NCBI RefSeq assembly: GCF_028769735.1
Contig: NC_088172.1
Coordinates: 36,081,897 to 36,145,896, forward strand
DNA: 64,000 bases
Reading direction: 5' to 3'
Source of the DNA: Zonotrichia leucophrys gambelii
Taxonomy: Eukaryota > Chordata > Aves > Passeriformes > Passerellidae
Shown: positions 32,722 to 44,790 of the stretch, in pieces
Numbering within the stretch: position 1 is the stretch's first letter
Layout of the letters: each line of letters begins with the position of its first letter
Position numbers and translations under genes: made by a program
Notes under the pieces: model-generated
Told to the model about the DNA's origin: nothing
What the model saw: the letters and a program-made list of their open reading frames with translations, nothing else
Databases searched by the model: none

Positions 32722-34496
32722 ATCAACAATTTTTCTTCTTTCTTAGGATCCTTAACCCTGGGAGATTAGAGGTGCAGCCCTAGCTGATTCCAGCTGCTCC
32801 CATGAGATGGAGCCTTGCTAAAGATGCTAAGAGGGGTAAATCCCACTGCTTCCTGGGTTAAAAGCCATTTTCTGATCCTTAAGGAAATCCTTGTGCCCTT
32901 GCATCTCTCTTACATCCTACTTTTCTATCTTGGAGGTATTGCCAGGAGCTTGGGTCCTGGATGGAAGTTTGTGCTTGAAGCAATCTGGCAGGGAGGGCAG
33001 ACTGTGGGTGTGATATTTGAATGTGGCACCAAAGGAAAAATGAACCTGATCTGTTATTGTAGTAACTAGTTGCTATTGATTAGCCAGGGGGCTGATGCTG
33101 AAGTGGAGGGGAGTCCTGACTTTGTGAGTAATTCACTAAAAATCAGTGGGGTTATTAACATGAGGGGAAGTTGGCTTCTCTATATGCCCACTCCTGATGG
33201 GTACAAAGTGTTTTTTTTTTTTTCTTTTTTTTTTTAAATTCTTATTAAATGTGATTTTCAAGAGCAAGGGTTAACCAGGGTAACTAGCACTGCTAAGCTG
33301 TACTCTGTGTCTCACCAGCCAGACTGCAAATGGGCAGTCAAAGAAACAGATCTGTTTTCTGTTCTTGTTACATTTCTGGATCTATTTTGAGGTTTCTCAG
33401 AAAGATCAGAACAATGAAGCACCCTTTGACAACAGCAATCTCTTTTCTCCATGATGCCGCCTGAGGAAGCATTCAAACCCTTTCCTTCTGGTATTGCTCT
33501 TTCCTCTTTTTTTTCTTTTTTCTCCTGAAATAAAAACAATACTCTCCCAAAAGCACAACTTCTGCAGTGCTCTGGCAGAGCCAGCCTCTGTCACTCCATC
33601 AGGGAGGCATCAGATGGGACATTGTCTTCTGTTTTTCCCCTCTAAGCTGCAACTCAGGGACAACAAATCACAGCAAAAAAAACCCCACCAAAAATAAAAC
33701 AAAAAACCCCAAACTCCCTTTTCATATATTGTTTTAGCACTGTCAAAAATAGTTACTAATGCCCACCCTGAATTTCTCTGAGTCTTTTTGCCAAAGTTTC
33801 CATCCTTTATGTTCACAAAGGGGAATGAGGCGTGTGGGAAAGAAATCACATGCAGTGAAATGAAATATCATCCAGTCACTTGGAGCCACAGTCCTTGGGT
33901 GTCCTGAAGTCTGAGGCTGCAGCCCCAAGCCTGATTCAAGTGTGAGAGGAGCCTGTGATTAAAGAGACTGTCACAAAACTCCTGTCCCTGCAGACACAGC
34001 CCTGAAGCTCACTATGAGAGCTTGAGATCTGTGGGACTCTGCCTCTGTTTTCATGCCTGTCCCTTTTCATTACATGATTCCTAATTGTGTCCATATGTCT
34101 TTCACTGTAGCTTGAGTCTTTGCTGGTTTTCTTGAAGCCCATATTCCACAGTTACCTGAATTGTGGTGACTTCTAAATAGTTTGGGGGCTGAGAAAACCT
34201 CTCAGACTGATGGTGGCTGCCTATGCCAGGCAGATGTGGCTGGTGGGAGCATTTTCTTTGTCAGCTTGGCCTGATGATGGGCTGTGCTACCTTTTCTGTT
34301 GTCCCCAGCCAATTCTGGTGGAGGTGGTAGAGAATTAAACTCTTCTACTACTTTTTTTCACTACTGCAGCTGTGTCCACCCTCTTCTGCTCTCCAGTATA
34401 GTATCAGAATTATCTTGGTTCAAACTTTATTTTTGTCTTATTAAGGACTAAATCAGCCTGACCCACCCTGATCCCCAGGGAAGACCTTGTCACAGC
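32722..34496. other. Intergenic DNA, no gene seen
   Basis: T-rich tract at 33,208-33,236 and a CAAAAA/CCCC-rich patch at 33,670-33,715. No exon recognised. Confidence 0.55.
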
Positions 34497-34805
34497 CCTT
34501 CAGTACTTGAAGGGGAGTTAAAGACAGAGGGAGAGTTTTTGCCAAGACCTGCAGTGAAAGGACAAGAGGTAATGGCTTTAAACTGAAATGTTCAGATTAG
34601 GCATAAGAGAGAAATTTTTTATGATCAGTGTAGTGAGACATTGGAACAGGATGCCCAGAGAAGCTGTGGGTGCCCCCATCCCTGTTCAAGATTATGATGG
34701 AGAGGGCTTTAGGCAACCTGATCTGGGGAAAAATGTTTGGGGGAATTTGACTAGGTGGTCTTTGAAGATCCCTTCAAACCCAAATCATTCTGTGACTCTA
34801 AGATT
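34497..34805 (+). mobile_element. CR1 LINE fragment, about 310 bp
   Basis: CCTTCAGTACTTGAAGGGG, AGTGAAAGGACAAGAGGTAA, TGGAACAGGATGCCCAGAGA, GCCCCCATCCCTGTTCAAG, ending CCTTCAAACCCAAATCATTC and TGTGACTCTAAGATT. Confidence 0.92.
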
Positions 34806-37800
34806 TCAGAATTCTGTTTAAACTCAGACTTGTTCCTTTTTGCAAAACTTTTCTATTGGTTGATAACCACTTTTCTTCTGTAGGGTTAGAGAGGGCTGCA
34901 GGATGCTGTTAGTACTCTGGGTGAGAAGGTATTACCCTTGTATCCATGCCTGTAGGATGTGGAATTGCCTTATAAAGCCCTCCTCAGCCTTGTCAATATT
35001 GGTGGATTAGTGCAGAGCTGCATTTCTCTCTCTGCTGGCCGAAGCTAGAGAATGCTGCATGGGGAGGGAGGCTGGCCAGATGCCTGGTCCCTTGTTTCAG
35101 GGCCTTTGTGGCCCAATTCCTGATATAGTTTTCTGAAGAACATCAGAGCTGCCTCCATCCCAGCTGTGTGTCATTGGCTCTACAGCAGCACTGATGGATG
35201 GGGAGAGAGATCAGGCCTTTTCCTCCATACCTGGGCTGGTGGTGGTGGAGCAGGAGGGAGGTCAACACCCTCTTCTGCTCTGAAGGAGTAGGGGCAATCA
35301 CTTCATTTTGGGTTTTTCCCACTGGTGACAATGAGTCTGATTTGCATTGTGGAGAAGCTGACATGTAGGTGTCTGGCTCATTTGATAAGAAAACTCAGCT
35401 GTGCTCCATCCCCTGTGAGATGAGGGCATGAAGTTTTCTTGGACATTAGGCATGGGGAAGGAACAATTATCACAGAAATGTGGTGGGAAATGTCTGTCTG
35501 ATGGTGTGTTTAAACAGAGAGTGAGGATGCACAAATTTGTCAGACAGAGGTGAAAATTTATTCTCCCAGGCTCTTCTCCATCTTAATCTTGCCTGGCTAT
35601 GTGAGGGGAGGACCCAGGCTTCCCAATGCCCAGGCACAAGCAAAGCTTGCTGTATTTTCAGCACTCTGAGGAAGGCTGTTTTTTTATCAATCTGATGGCC
35701 TGATCATACTAGAACTTCACTGATAAATAATTATTGATGTTAATGAGGCTTTTAGGATTGCTCTGGAAACTTTAAAACTTGCAATAATATAAGGCAAGGC
35801 TGCAAATTAAACACCTTAGGGGCTTGGTGTGCCTCCAAGGCAAGACAGGCCAGGTGCTTTTATGTTTGTGACTTTAGTAAATGTTCTAGCTTTACTTGAA
35901 AGTTCTAATTTTCCTTCCCACTTCTTCCTCTAGTCCTGAATTTCCATCAGATCTCCAGCTAACATGTTCAAGCACATTCAATAAATCTATGAAGTGGAAC
36001 TCACAGTTAGAGATCATTGATCATTCATGAAGAATTAATATAGAGAATAAATACCAATAGCACTATTTTTCAGCTGAAGAAACTGAAGCACAGATTGTAC
36101 CATCAGTAGTGGAATTCTGTTTTCCTTGGCTATTCCAGAGACCTTCATCTCACCTAAGTTGCTGCTTTGGACTTCTAGGGGATGCATCATCTGACTTTTA
36201 TTACAGCTACTTATAGAGATTATTGGCATCCCATCCATGGTTGCTGTTTCCTTCTGACTGTCTTCTTAGGATATTTTTTTCAGGAAACGTCCTCTTAGGG
36301 GTGTGAGGTGTGAACTGGAGTACCACCCTCTGTCAGTGTCCTTACAAGGAATGTCTGGGCTGCACTAGCCTTGCAGTTGCTCCCTTACCGTGAGGAACAC
36401 CAGGTAAAACTCCCTGTACTGCTTTGATGGAGCTAAACAAGCCCAAAAAGCCCTGCTAGCCTCAGTGGTTTGAGATGAGTGTATTTGGGTTTTCTATTTT
36501 TCTCTTTCCATCCTAAGGACTCTACTCATTGTTTTGATGTATGTGCCATCCTGTATTCTTAGAAATGCTGTGCTTGTTTAAAGAACAGAATGACATTCAC
36601 TCACTCTGAAACAACCTGGGGATTCGTTTTCTTGGGCATTGTAAAGCAGACAAGGTGTAACTGCTGCAATTAGGAGGTGATGGGCTAATCTCTTTAGTCA
36701 GTGGGGGGAAACACTGGGGTCAGTGGGTTGGATAAGGAAATGTGAAGATGGATTTTGATGTGCCAGATGGCCTGGCATAGTGGTTCCACTAATTTGGGAG
36801 GAAGGAGAGCCAACAGTAGCTTTGAAGAACAAAAGCTGTAGCAAGAGTTGGCATGTGATTTCTCTGAGCAAAAAACCCTGTAATTTCTCAGCTGAGTGGG
36901 GACTTGTGTGATCCATCCATGCCTGCTGTATTTTTTTTTTTTTTTTGCCTTTTAGACCAGTTTTGGGCAGTAAGAGACAGTCCTCCAGCAAAAGTTAATG
37001 AGGCACTGGCATTATATTGATGTGCTTGGATAATTAGTGGCTGAGCGAGAAAAAATAATCCTGACATCTGATTCTTTTAGAAGAGGTTGATAATTTAAAT
37101 ATCTCTGTGGGGAAAGTTGTGTTAATGGTGTCCCTTTATCCACAAATATGTAAGACTTTAGATTTAGGAATACCAATACTTGTTTTGGGGATGAGATTGT
37201 AGGCTTTCAGCACAATGCTTTGGGCTCAGCCCTTCATTTTCTGACATCAGTCTTTTCATCCTTATGGAAGTAAGCAAGAGATAGAGGTTTGGGGGGATGA
37301 AAGAATGGAGAAGAAAAAAACCTGTAGTTTTCAAGAGTGAGCTCTGAGACAGGAACATCTCTGCTTTGGCCTGGCCCAACCTGAGATACTGTCACCAGAT
37401 TTTGCTTTCACAAAGAACCCAGTGGCTATTTTAATTTCCACTCATTTTTGTGTTCTTGGTACACACAGAAGCATCAGCACATGCTGAGGCACTTTCCATC
37501 CTGAGTCTCTGCAGGGCTGTGGCCCAAGAGATACCCACAAGTAGGTGGAAAGAAGTTGGATGGAGCCCTTCTCCTTCCCTCTTTGCTCCATGCTCAACAC
37601 AAATACTCATTCCTTATCTCTGTCACCTACCCTCACCTATATTTTTCCAGGAAAAAAACAATAAGCAATCTTTGGCAAGCTTGGCTGTATTGCCTAAAAC
37701 AAAAGCTGAGGAAATCCAATTGCACACTCTGGCCACTTCACCTGGCAACACCACAGTGCTCTTTTCTTTTAGTGAGCATCCAGCACAGGAAAATGCTTGT

Positions 37801-39212
37801 TCTGGGCTCTGGGCCATTACAACAGTTCTACTGAGGAGTGCCCAAACTTGGAACAGTCTGATAAGAGCTCTTAGTCTATAAAGCAATGACCAGGCTTCAT
37901 CTGGCTGTGAAATAATGAAAAGTATATTTATGATAAGAAGCCTTATTGAAAAATGTACTCGTAACTGGAACACAGCCAGTCAGCATCTGTATTTCCTGGC
38001 AGTAGGAAAAGGAGGAATTTTTCACACTGGTTAAGTGTGTTTGGTATTATGAATGTTCTTAGGGGCTGGATTTTCAGCAAATGGACAAATGTGGGTCTAA
38101 TGGCAGTAATAATGATCTGTGTACAACCTGAGGGTGCCTCAGGTTAAAAATAGCTGCCTCTTTTCCATCCCCAAAGAGCAATAAAGGCTGGAGTTTCTTA
38201 GCCCCCATCTTGAGTCCTATTTACATTATCATTAGTAAAAATCAACACGTTTTTTAACCTATAAATGCCATGCACACAGCAGCACTTTGACACAATACAT
38301 ACAGCTTAGCCATTTCCAACCTAATGCCTTCCTAAGAGTAAGCCGTGTGGAATTTAATGTGGAAAACATTAATCTGGCAAGAGATTTCTTCCTTCTGCAA
38401 AGGGTGTGGATTGTGCTGCTCCGGAGACGTGACTGCCAGGCACTCCAGTGAGCAGAGGCACTCACAGTGTCAGGGAAAGTCCCCATCAAGATGCAGCTGT
38501 GGGGAGGCTGTTGTAAATCAGAGTGGCCCCAGATGTCTTACAGGGCAGAGGGGAGATTGATGGGGTGGGTGGGGAAGCAGAGGCAAGGAAAGTTCAAGCA
38601 TCACCCTGACCCTCAAGAAGGGAGAATAGCCCCAGCCCTCAGCTAGGTTGATTGAAGCCTGCTGTTCCCACAAAGGGGAAAGGTCAGGCTCTTCTCTGTC
38701 AGGCCCCCTCAAACAAAAAACCTGTTTATACAGGACCCACCCCTGTACCTTGTGAGGTGGAGGGTAAATGGGCTTGGGGACATTCAGTGCTCCTCTCTCT
38801 GGTAACCCTTGTGTCAATGAACAGTGGAAATTCAGATGGGGCTGGTAGTAAAAGCCTGGAAGGAAGTGGTCAGCTTAAACCCCACATAAACATTAACTGG
38901 AGTTAGCCCCCATGAGCACTCCATTGGTGGTCCTGGGATAGTTCAGCTATGGATCCCTTGCAGAAGGGATGGGCTGTGTTTGGGTGGTGATGCTTGCCAG
39001 CACGTGCCTGAAGCAGGTCACCTCTGTGTCCCACAGCCTGAGCATGGCTCAGGGTGACGCTTACCTGGGCAGAGGAGGGTTCCCACACTTCTCTGCCAGC
39101 CCAGTGACCTGGAGCAAAGTTTTACCAGCCCCAGTGGTTTGGCTGGAAGTAATATGTAAGTTTGCTGTGTGTCTGGGGACCTGTGGTCAGGCGGGCAGAC
39201 AGAATTCACAAA
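34806..39212. other. Intergenic DNA, no gene seen
   Basis: T17-class tract at about 36,930-36,947. Several 80-140-codon frames (for example 37,450-37,881 on +, with no Kozak, splice or domain support) are taken as chance. Confidence 0.5.
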
Positions 39213-39418
39213 AGAATTAAAGAAGAGACCTTAAAGATCATTGAGTCCAACCCATGCCCTAACACCTCAGCTAAGCCATGGCACTCAGTGCCACATCCAG
39301 TCTTTTTTAAAACACACCCAGGGATGGTGACTCCACCACCACCCTGGGCAGGCCATTCCAGAACTCTATCACCCTTTCTGTAAAATCTTTCTTCTAATAT
39401 CCAACCTGTATTTCTATT
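39213..39418 (-). mobile_element. CR1 LINE fragment, 3' tail
   Basis: Reverse-orientation CR1: GACCTTAAAGATCATTGAGT, CCAACCCATGCCCTAACACC, AGGGATGGTGACTCCACCAC, GGGCAGGCCATTCCAGAACT, CTTTCTTCTAATATCCAACC. The left end is the element's 3' terminus. Confidence 0.93.
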
Positions 39419-42400
39419 GACGCAGACATTTTGATGTGTCCTGAATTTCCTGCAGTGGAGGTGTCTGCCAGAAAAATTGACCTTATCTGCTCCCAGACAT
39501 CATCTTTCCTGAGACCACTAAATGTGTGGACAGGGAGTAGCTTCTGGCCACCTGAACTATTATTGTGATCTGTGGCAGTCTTACAGAGAGACTCTTTTGA
39601 TCCCATGTCACCTGATGGCACTTGTCCAAGTGTCATTTGATACAAAATGCTTGTGTCACCTGTATATGCAGGACAGAAATGTAGATTTTTGGGTTCAGGT
39701 ATGATTTTCATGTCCTGTCCTCCATCTGGTTTGTGCTCACATTGTAATAAGGCTGTTTGGAATAAGCAGCCTGTTTGACTTGCCCTAGCCAAAGGTTGGG
39801 CACCTCTTCAACTAACCACAGTAACAACTGGCAATTTCTGGAGTGAATTGGATGTTTCCATCATAGGAGAAAAGCAGGAAAATAGCTTCAACCATCTCAT
39901 TTTAATGTACCACCGTGCATCTACTGGAGCCCTCCCAGCTGCTTTCCAAACTCTCCTCTTCCTTTCTACCCTTAGAAGAAGCTGAAGTAAGTCCAGCTCA
40001 GCCAAGCATGGCACCTCTGCTCTGGTCCTGCATGGCTTCTTTCTGTTTGAAAGGTGCCAGTATAGAACACATTGATTAATGGCCCAGAAAATGAATTGGC
40101 AGCCTCTGTAGCTTGCTTTGCAGCTGATGGCTTTTAGGGAGCTGTTGGAGTGAAAAAACATCACAAAGTGCCAACTTAGCAGGCGTGGTAGTGCCCACTG
40201 TATGGCAGGCGTTTTCCTCACAGGAAAGAAAACAAAGGCTTTTCTCTCATGAATGTTGCAGGCAGAGACTGACTCACAAGTAGGATGAAGGAAAGGAGTT
40301 TTAAAAAGTCTAAAACCAGGGGGAACTTCTTAAACATGTAGTTCAAACACAAAGTTGGCACTTTTCAGGTAGTGGAATTTTTTGCCACAAGATTGTAGCT
40401 GAAAACTAACCTGGATTTATTATTTACAGAATTTGATTCTATGGTGATTCCTGTATTGAAGGGAAGATAAAATTCTGCCCAGATCTGAGGCTGTGAAGTT
40501 TTCCCTCCTGCTCTTTCTTTCCAAGGCAGCAGAGGTGTGACTAAAGAGGGAAGTACAGGCTGTATCTCTGCCTCTATCTCAGCTGCTGCTGAGGCACTGG
40601 ACTTCCCCAGCTCTTCAGAGTCACTTTTGGATTAGTAAGCAGACCAGAGACTGGGAAATATGAATTAGAATACTGTCCATGTGAGCCAAATGAACTGCTG
40701 ATATTAAATATCAAAAGCAAAAATTTCTGTGTTCCTGTAATAAATTGATATTCCGATCTGTGTGGGAGCAAATGGTACCATCAGAAAAGAAAGAAAAAAA
40801 AAAAGAGACTTGCCAACAACAAATGAAATAAAATGTATAACATCATTTAAAAAATGTTAGGGAGACCAAAATTTTGTCTGCCTGATGCATTCACTCAGCT
40901 CTTTAGTGTGAGCCCCATTGCTTTGTTTCTCCAATTTTGTATCAAAATCTGTTGAGGCTTATTTGAGTTGTCTAGGTATTGCAGGAAATAAAGCAGAATT
41001 GCCTTACTCTGCCCTGGTCTGAGGTGGTTTCTTGTGTGAAAATACTGCTCTGCAATGATGCCTCTTTACCCTGGGGGGCTTCTACCATATTCAGTTTTGT
41101 TATTGTTGCTTTAGTGGAGAGCAAGGAGCGAGATGCAGCTCCAGAAATCAGTTCCTGCAAACAGACTTTGAAGAACTAAGACTCAAGTTGGATCTTAACC
41201 AAGCAGCATTTTAGCTCTTGCTTAAACTCCTGGTTTCTTGGTTGTGTTTTGGTAGGAAGTAAGGATTCCAAGCATGACTGGAGAGCCAAATATTGTGTTA
41301 AATCTGGGTCTTAAAGTCACGGGATGGTTTGGCTTTGGCATAAGGAATGGAACAAAACTTTGCTGTGGGAGTCTAATTTTACCAAAAAGGAAATCTAACT
41401 TTATGGCTTTTGTGATTCAAAATGCTGAGCATTGTAATACAAGAACTTCCTCTGTGTGTTCAAAGTTGTTAAAAATGATTTTGATGGGTTTAATTTTATA
41501 TTAATTCAGAAGTGTGGTCTTGTTCAGCAGTTGGAATACGAGAAATGTGTGGAAGGGATCACAGTAGAGAGCGGATTTCCAGCTGTTTCCTGGCCCCATG
41601 GTTTTTCCCCACTATGTGGCCTGCCATGTGAGGTCTGTGCATGGAATAAAATGGAGCACGTGGTTTGGAGGTGGGAGCTAGAGATAGTGGGGCAAGTCTG
41701 CTTGTGTGATGGGTGCTGTGGGTTCCTCAGAGAGTTGCGAAAGACCAGGAATAATTTTGTCTGAAAGACCTTGCTGTGACTTTCTGCCCATTGTACATCC
41801 AAGGTGGTTGATCAATAGGATTCATTATAGGAAATTAATGCCCCAGCCAGCAGATCTTTATTTAAACACAGTTGTGCCTCACACCAGTTTATGTGGAGAC
41901 AGACTGGCAGCCCTCGTGTTTTGCCTTGTCTTTGCATAATGAGACACTGAGATATTGCTTGTCTTGGCTAAACAACAGAAACGGGCTGTGATGAATTGCA
42001 TTTATGCCTGTTCCTGATTGTTTTAAGGTGCCTATTTCTGGTGGCCAGGAAGAAAGATGAGTGTTTACATTTTCTTTAAATGCTGACACACACTCTTTGC
42101 CCCTGAGTAGTCCAGATTAACGCATAGCCAAGAGTTCTGGCGTAGGGCCACAAGGACAGATTATTCACTGTACTTTGAAAGGGTGTTGGGTTTCTGTATC
42201 TGACCTTTTGGGTGGATAAATGGGAGGATTAGCTGCTAAGGAAGCAATTATCCACTCTCTATAATTAATAACTCCTTCTTATTCTCTGGTGTTACTTGAC
42301 CTGGAACTCTGAGAGCCTGTTGGTGTTGCCAGTTCTGTAATTACCACCTTTAGAATGAGGGCTGGAGTCCCTGACCTTCCAAAGTCAGCGCGGTGGAAGT

Positions 42401-44567
42401 GGGGAGGAAGAACACAGGGGTGGAGTTATTGAATCCAGCTCCAGTGACCAAGACAATGGAGATGGGGGTGATTAAAGACTGTAGTTTTGTTCCTGAGGTA
42501 ACTCTCTACCCTTTAATGCCACAGTGGCTTTTGACATGAAGATGAAACATGCCTGCTTTTCTTGTGAAACAAAGCCCGCCCTGTCAGTAAAGCAAACAGG
42601 TGCCTAATGCCTCTGCACATGCCTTTGGGAAGGTTGCCTTTCCCATCAATCCCACGGTGTTTTCAGCTGTCACTGCTGAAAATGCCATCTTGATCAAGTG
42701 CAGCCAGGGATTGTCATTCTGCGCTATCATTTCCCATTTGTAGATGTAGCCAGAAGCTGATACCATCTGACAGTTCTAGAAGGAGGATGCATTCTTTTTA
42801 GTCTACCTTTAAAAGCAATTCTGGATTCCTCACTTTTCCCTCTCTGTTTTGAGGTATTTATGCTGTCCATTGCCAATGGAAAGGAGATTGAGACTCAAAT
42901 AATATTTAATGATTCTTGGGAAATCTTAAATTTTGTTGTGTATCTGGATTTAAAAAAAATATATACATTTGTTATATATAAATCTATCAATATATAAATA
43001 TAATTACATATATAATAACTAAATCAATTATTTATATAATTTTACGTAAAACAGAGCAGTGGTTAGCCAAATCAAATTGGAATCTCTGATTTGAAAACAT
43101 TTCTTGTTTTCACAAAAATCACTTTTGAAACAAAAAGCCAAAGGAGAATGAACTTTTAAAACATATAAGTATAAAGTTAATATTTAACTTATTTTTCAAT
43201 TTCTAAAAGGATTAACTGGTGCTTTTAAATTGTGCTTGTAATTTAGAGATTTATGGCAGACTCTTATTTGATGCCATTGCTGAAGAAGCAGCATAGGTGG
43301 AAGTTAGTTATTTTCCCCCTGCACTGTATTTTGAGATAAAGAGCAATCAGAGTTAATAAATTAAAGACAATTAAACCTTTTATATATATCTTGTTATTCA
43401 GGCATGTGCTACCTGAATATTAAGGGTTTTCAAGGAGATTTCAGCTGAGTGAAGACTCAGAAAATTTTTCTGGGAATGATGAGGCTTGAGCAGGTAAGGT
43501 GGGACTTTGTACAGCACAGAGGTAAATGGGAAAGCCACATAAAAACATGGTGAGATTATGCACCACATCCCAGCTGTGGGATTATCTTCTGCCTGCCACA
43601 CACTGAAAGCAAATACAAGCAAAAATGGTGAAGCATTTACAGTGCTGAAAATCAGCATTTACTCAGAGGAGACCTCCGAAGTTGTCACCTGGGGCCACAT
43701 CTAAGGAAGAGCTAATCTGTCAAATGCTCTTCTGCAGAGCACTAATTCAGGAAATAATCTGTTTACCAAGCCTTGAGTGAATAGAAATTTTCATTGAATA
43801 GTCAAAAATAATGCAGAAATTTGCTGTATGTGAGCAAAGATTTTTTTCTCCTACTGAGCAGGGGAGGCTGAGTTCCCAGAGAAAACACCTTCCATGCTTA
43901 CAGCAGACACTAGAAAATGTCACTTTGTTGACAGAAGAAGGTGTCAACTGCTACTAATAGTGTGGAGTCATTCTCAGAGCAGTGGGGTCTCCCTGCATGG
44001 GCTGGGCTGTTTGTCTGAGCTCAGTGGGAGACTGATTGAATTGGCCTGACTTAACCCTGTGCATCACAGGAACCTGAGGACTGTGATATTACCCTTGAGG
44101 CAAATTGAATTGGGACACAAACATTGACAGTGCAGATTCAGAAGAAGAAAAACACGTGAGGAATGTGAAAGCTGAACATCCTGCATGCTCTTGCTGCTTA
44201 CTTGGTGCTGCCTTTTATTGTAAAAGATGTTTGTCTTGGTTTTCAGAATCCACATGGACTAGTCTGTATGGAAGCTTCAATCAGATCTCTGCTGTCTTCT
44301 GTTAAATTTACTAGTTCAAATAAAATAATAAATTCAAATAATAGAGTAACACAAATCATCTTCAATTAATGAATCATCATTAAGTAGTAGCAGCAATAGT
44401 TTATAGGAGTCATCACTTAGCTGCTGTGTAGAAGTTGCATTTCTTGTGTCAACATTTGCTTTTTATTATCAGGACTTTTTAATATGCAGGATGTGCATCT
44501 ACCTTGACAAGCTCAGATCAGGAGCATGCTGAATTTTCTGCATCTCAGCTGAAATTGCATAGAGCTA
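39419..44567. other. Intergenic DNA, no gene seen
   Basis: Includes a very AT-rich patch at 42,950-43,040 with TATATA-type palindromes, and low-complexity A-rich DNA at about 40,785-40,806. A 137-codon minus-strand frame at 40,221-39,808 has no domain I recognise. Confidence 0.5.
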
Positions 44568-44790
44568 TAGAAGCACAGAGTAGTTTGGGTGGGAAGGAAC
44601 CTTAAATATAATTTATTTCCAAGCCCTCTGTCAAGGGCAGGGATACCTTCCACTAGATGAGGTTGCTCAGATCCCTTCCAGCCTGGCCTTGAGCACTGTC
44701 AGGGATGAGCTATACACAGCTTCTCTGGGCAGCCTGTGCCAGGGCCCCACCAGGGCCTTCTCAGGGAAGAATTTTTGTAGGCTTTCTTGG
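44568..44790 (-). mobile_element. CR1 LINE fragment, 3' tail
   Basis: Reverse CR1: TAGTTTGGGTGGGAAGGAAC, GGATACCTTCCACTAGATGA, GGTTGCTCAGATCCCTTCCA, CTTCTCTGGGCAGCCTGTGC, ending near GGGAAGAATTTTTGTAG. Confidence 0.92.

Noticed and set aside
37450..37973. 143- and 116-codon frames on opposite strands
   Set aside because: Open on both strands with no domain or splice support; treated as chance.
39808..40221. 137-codon minus-strand frame
   Set aside because: No recognisable domain, no splice or promoter context; length is within chance for this amount of sequence.
42950..43040. AT-rich TATATA patch as a replication origin or matrix attachment site
   Set aside because: Base composition alone does not support a functional call.
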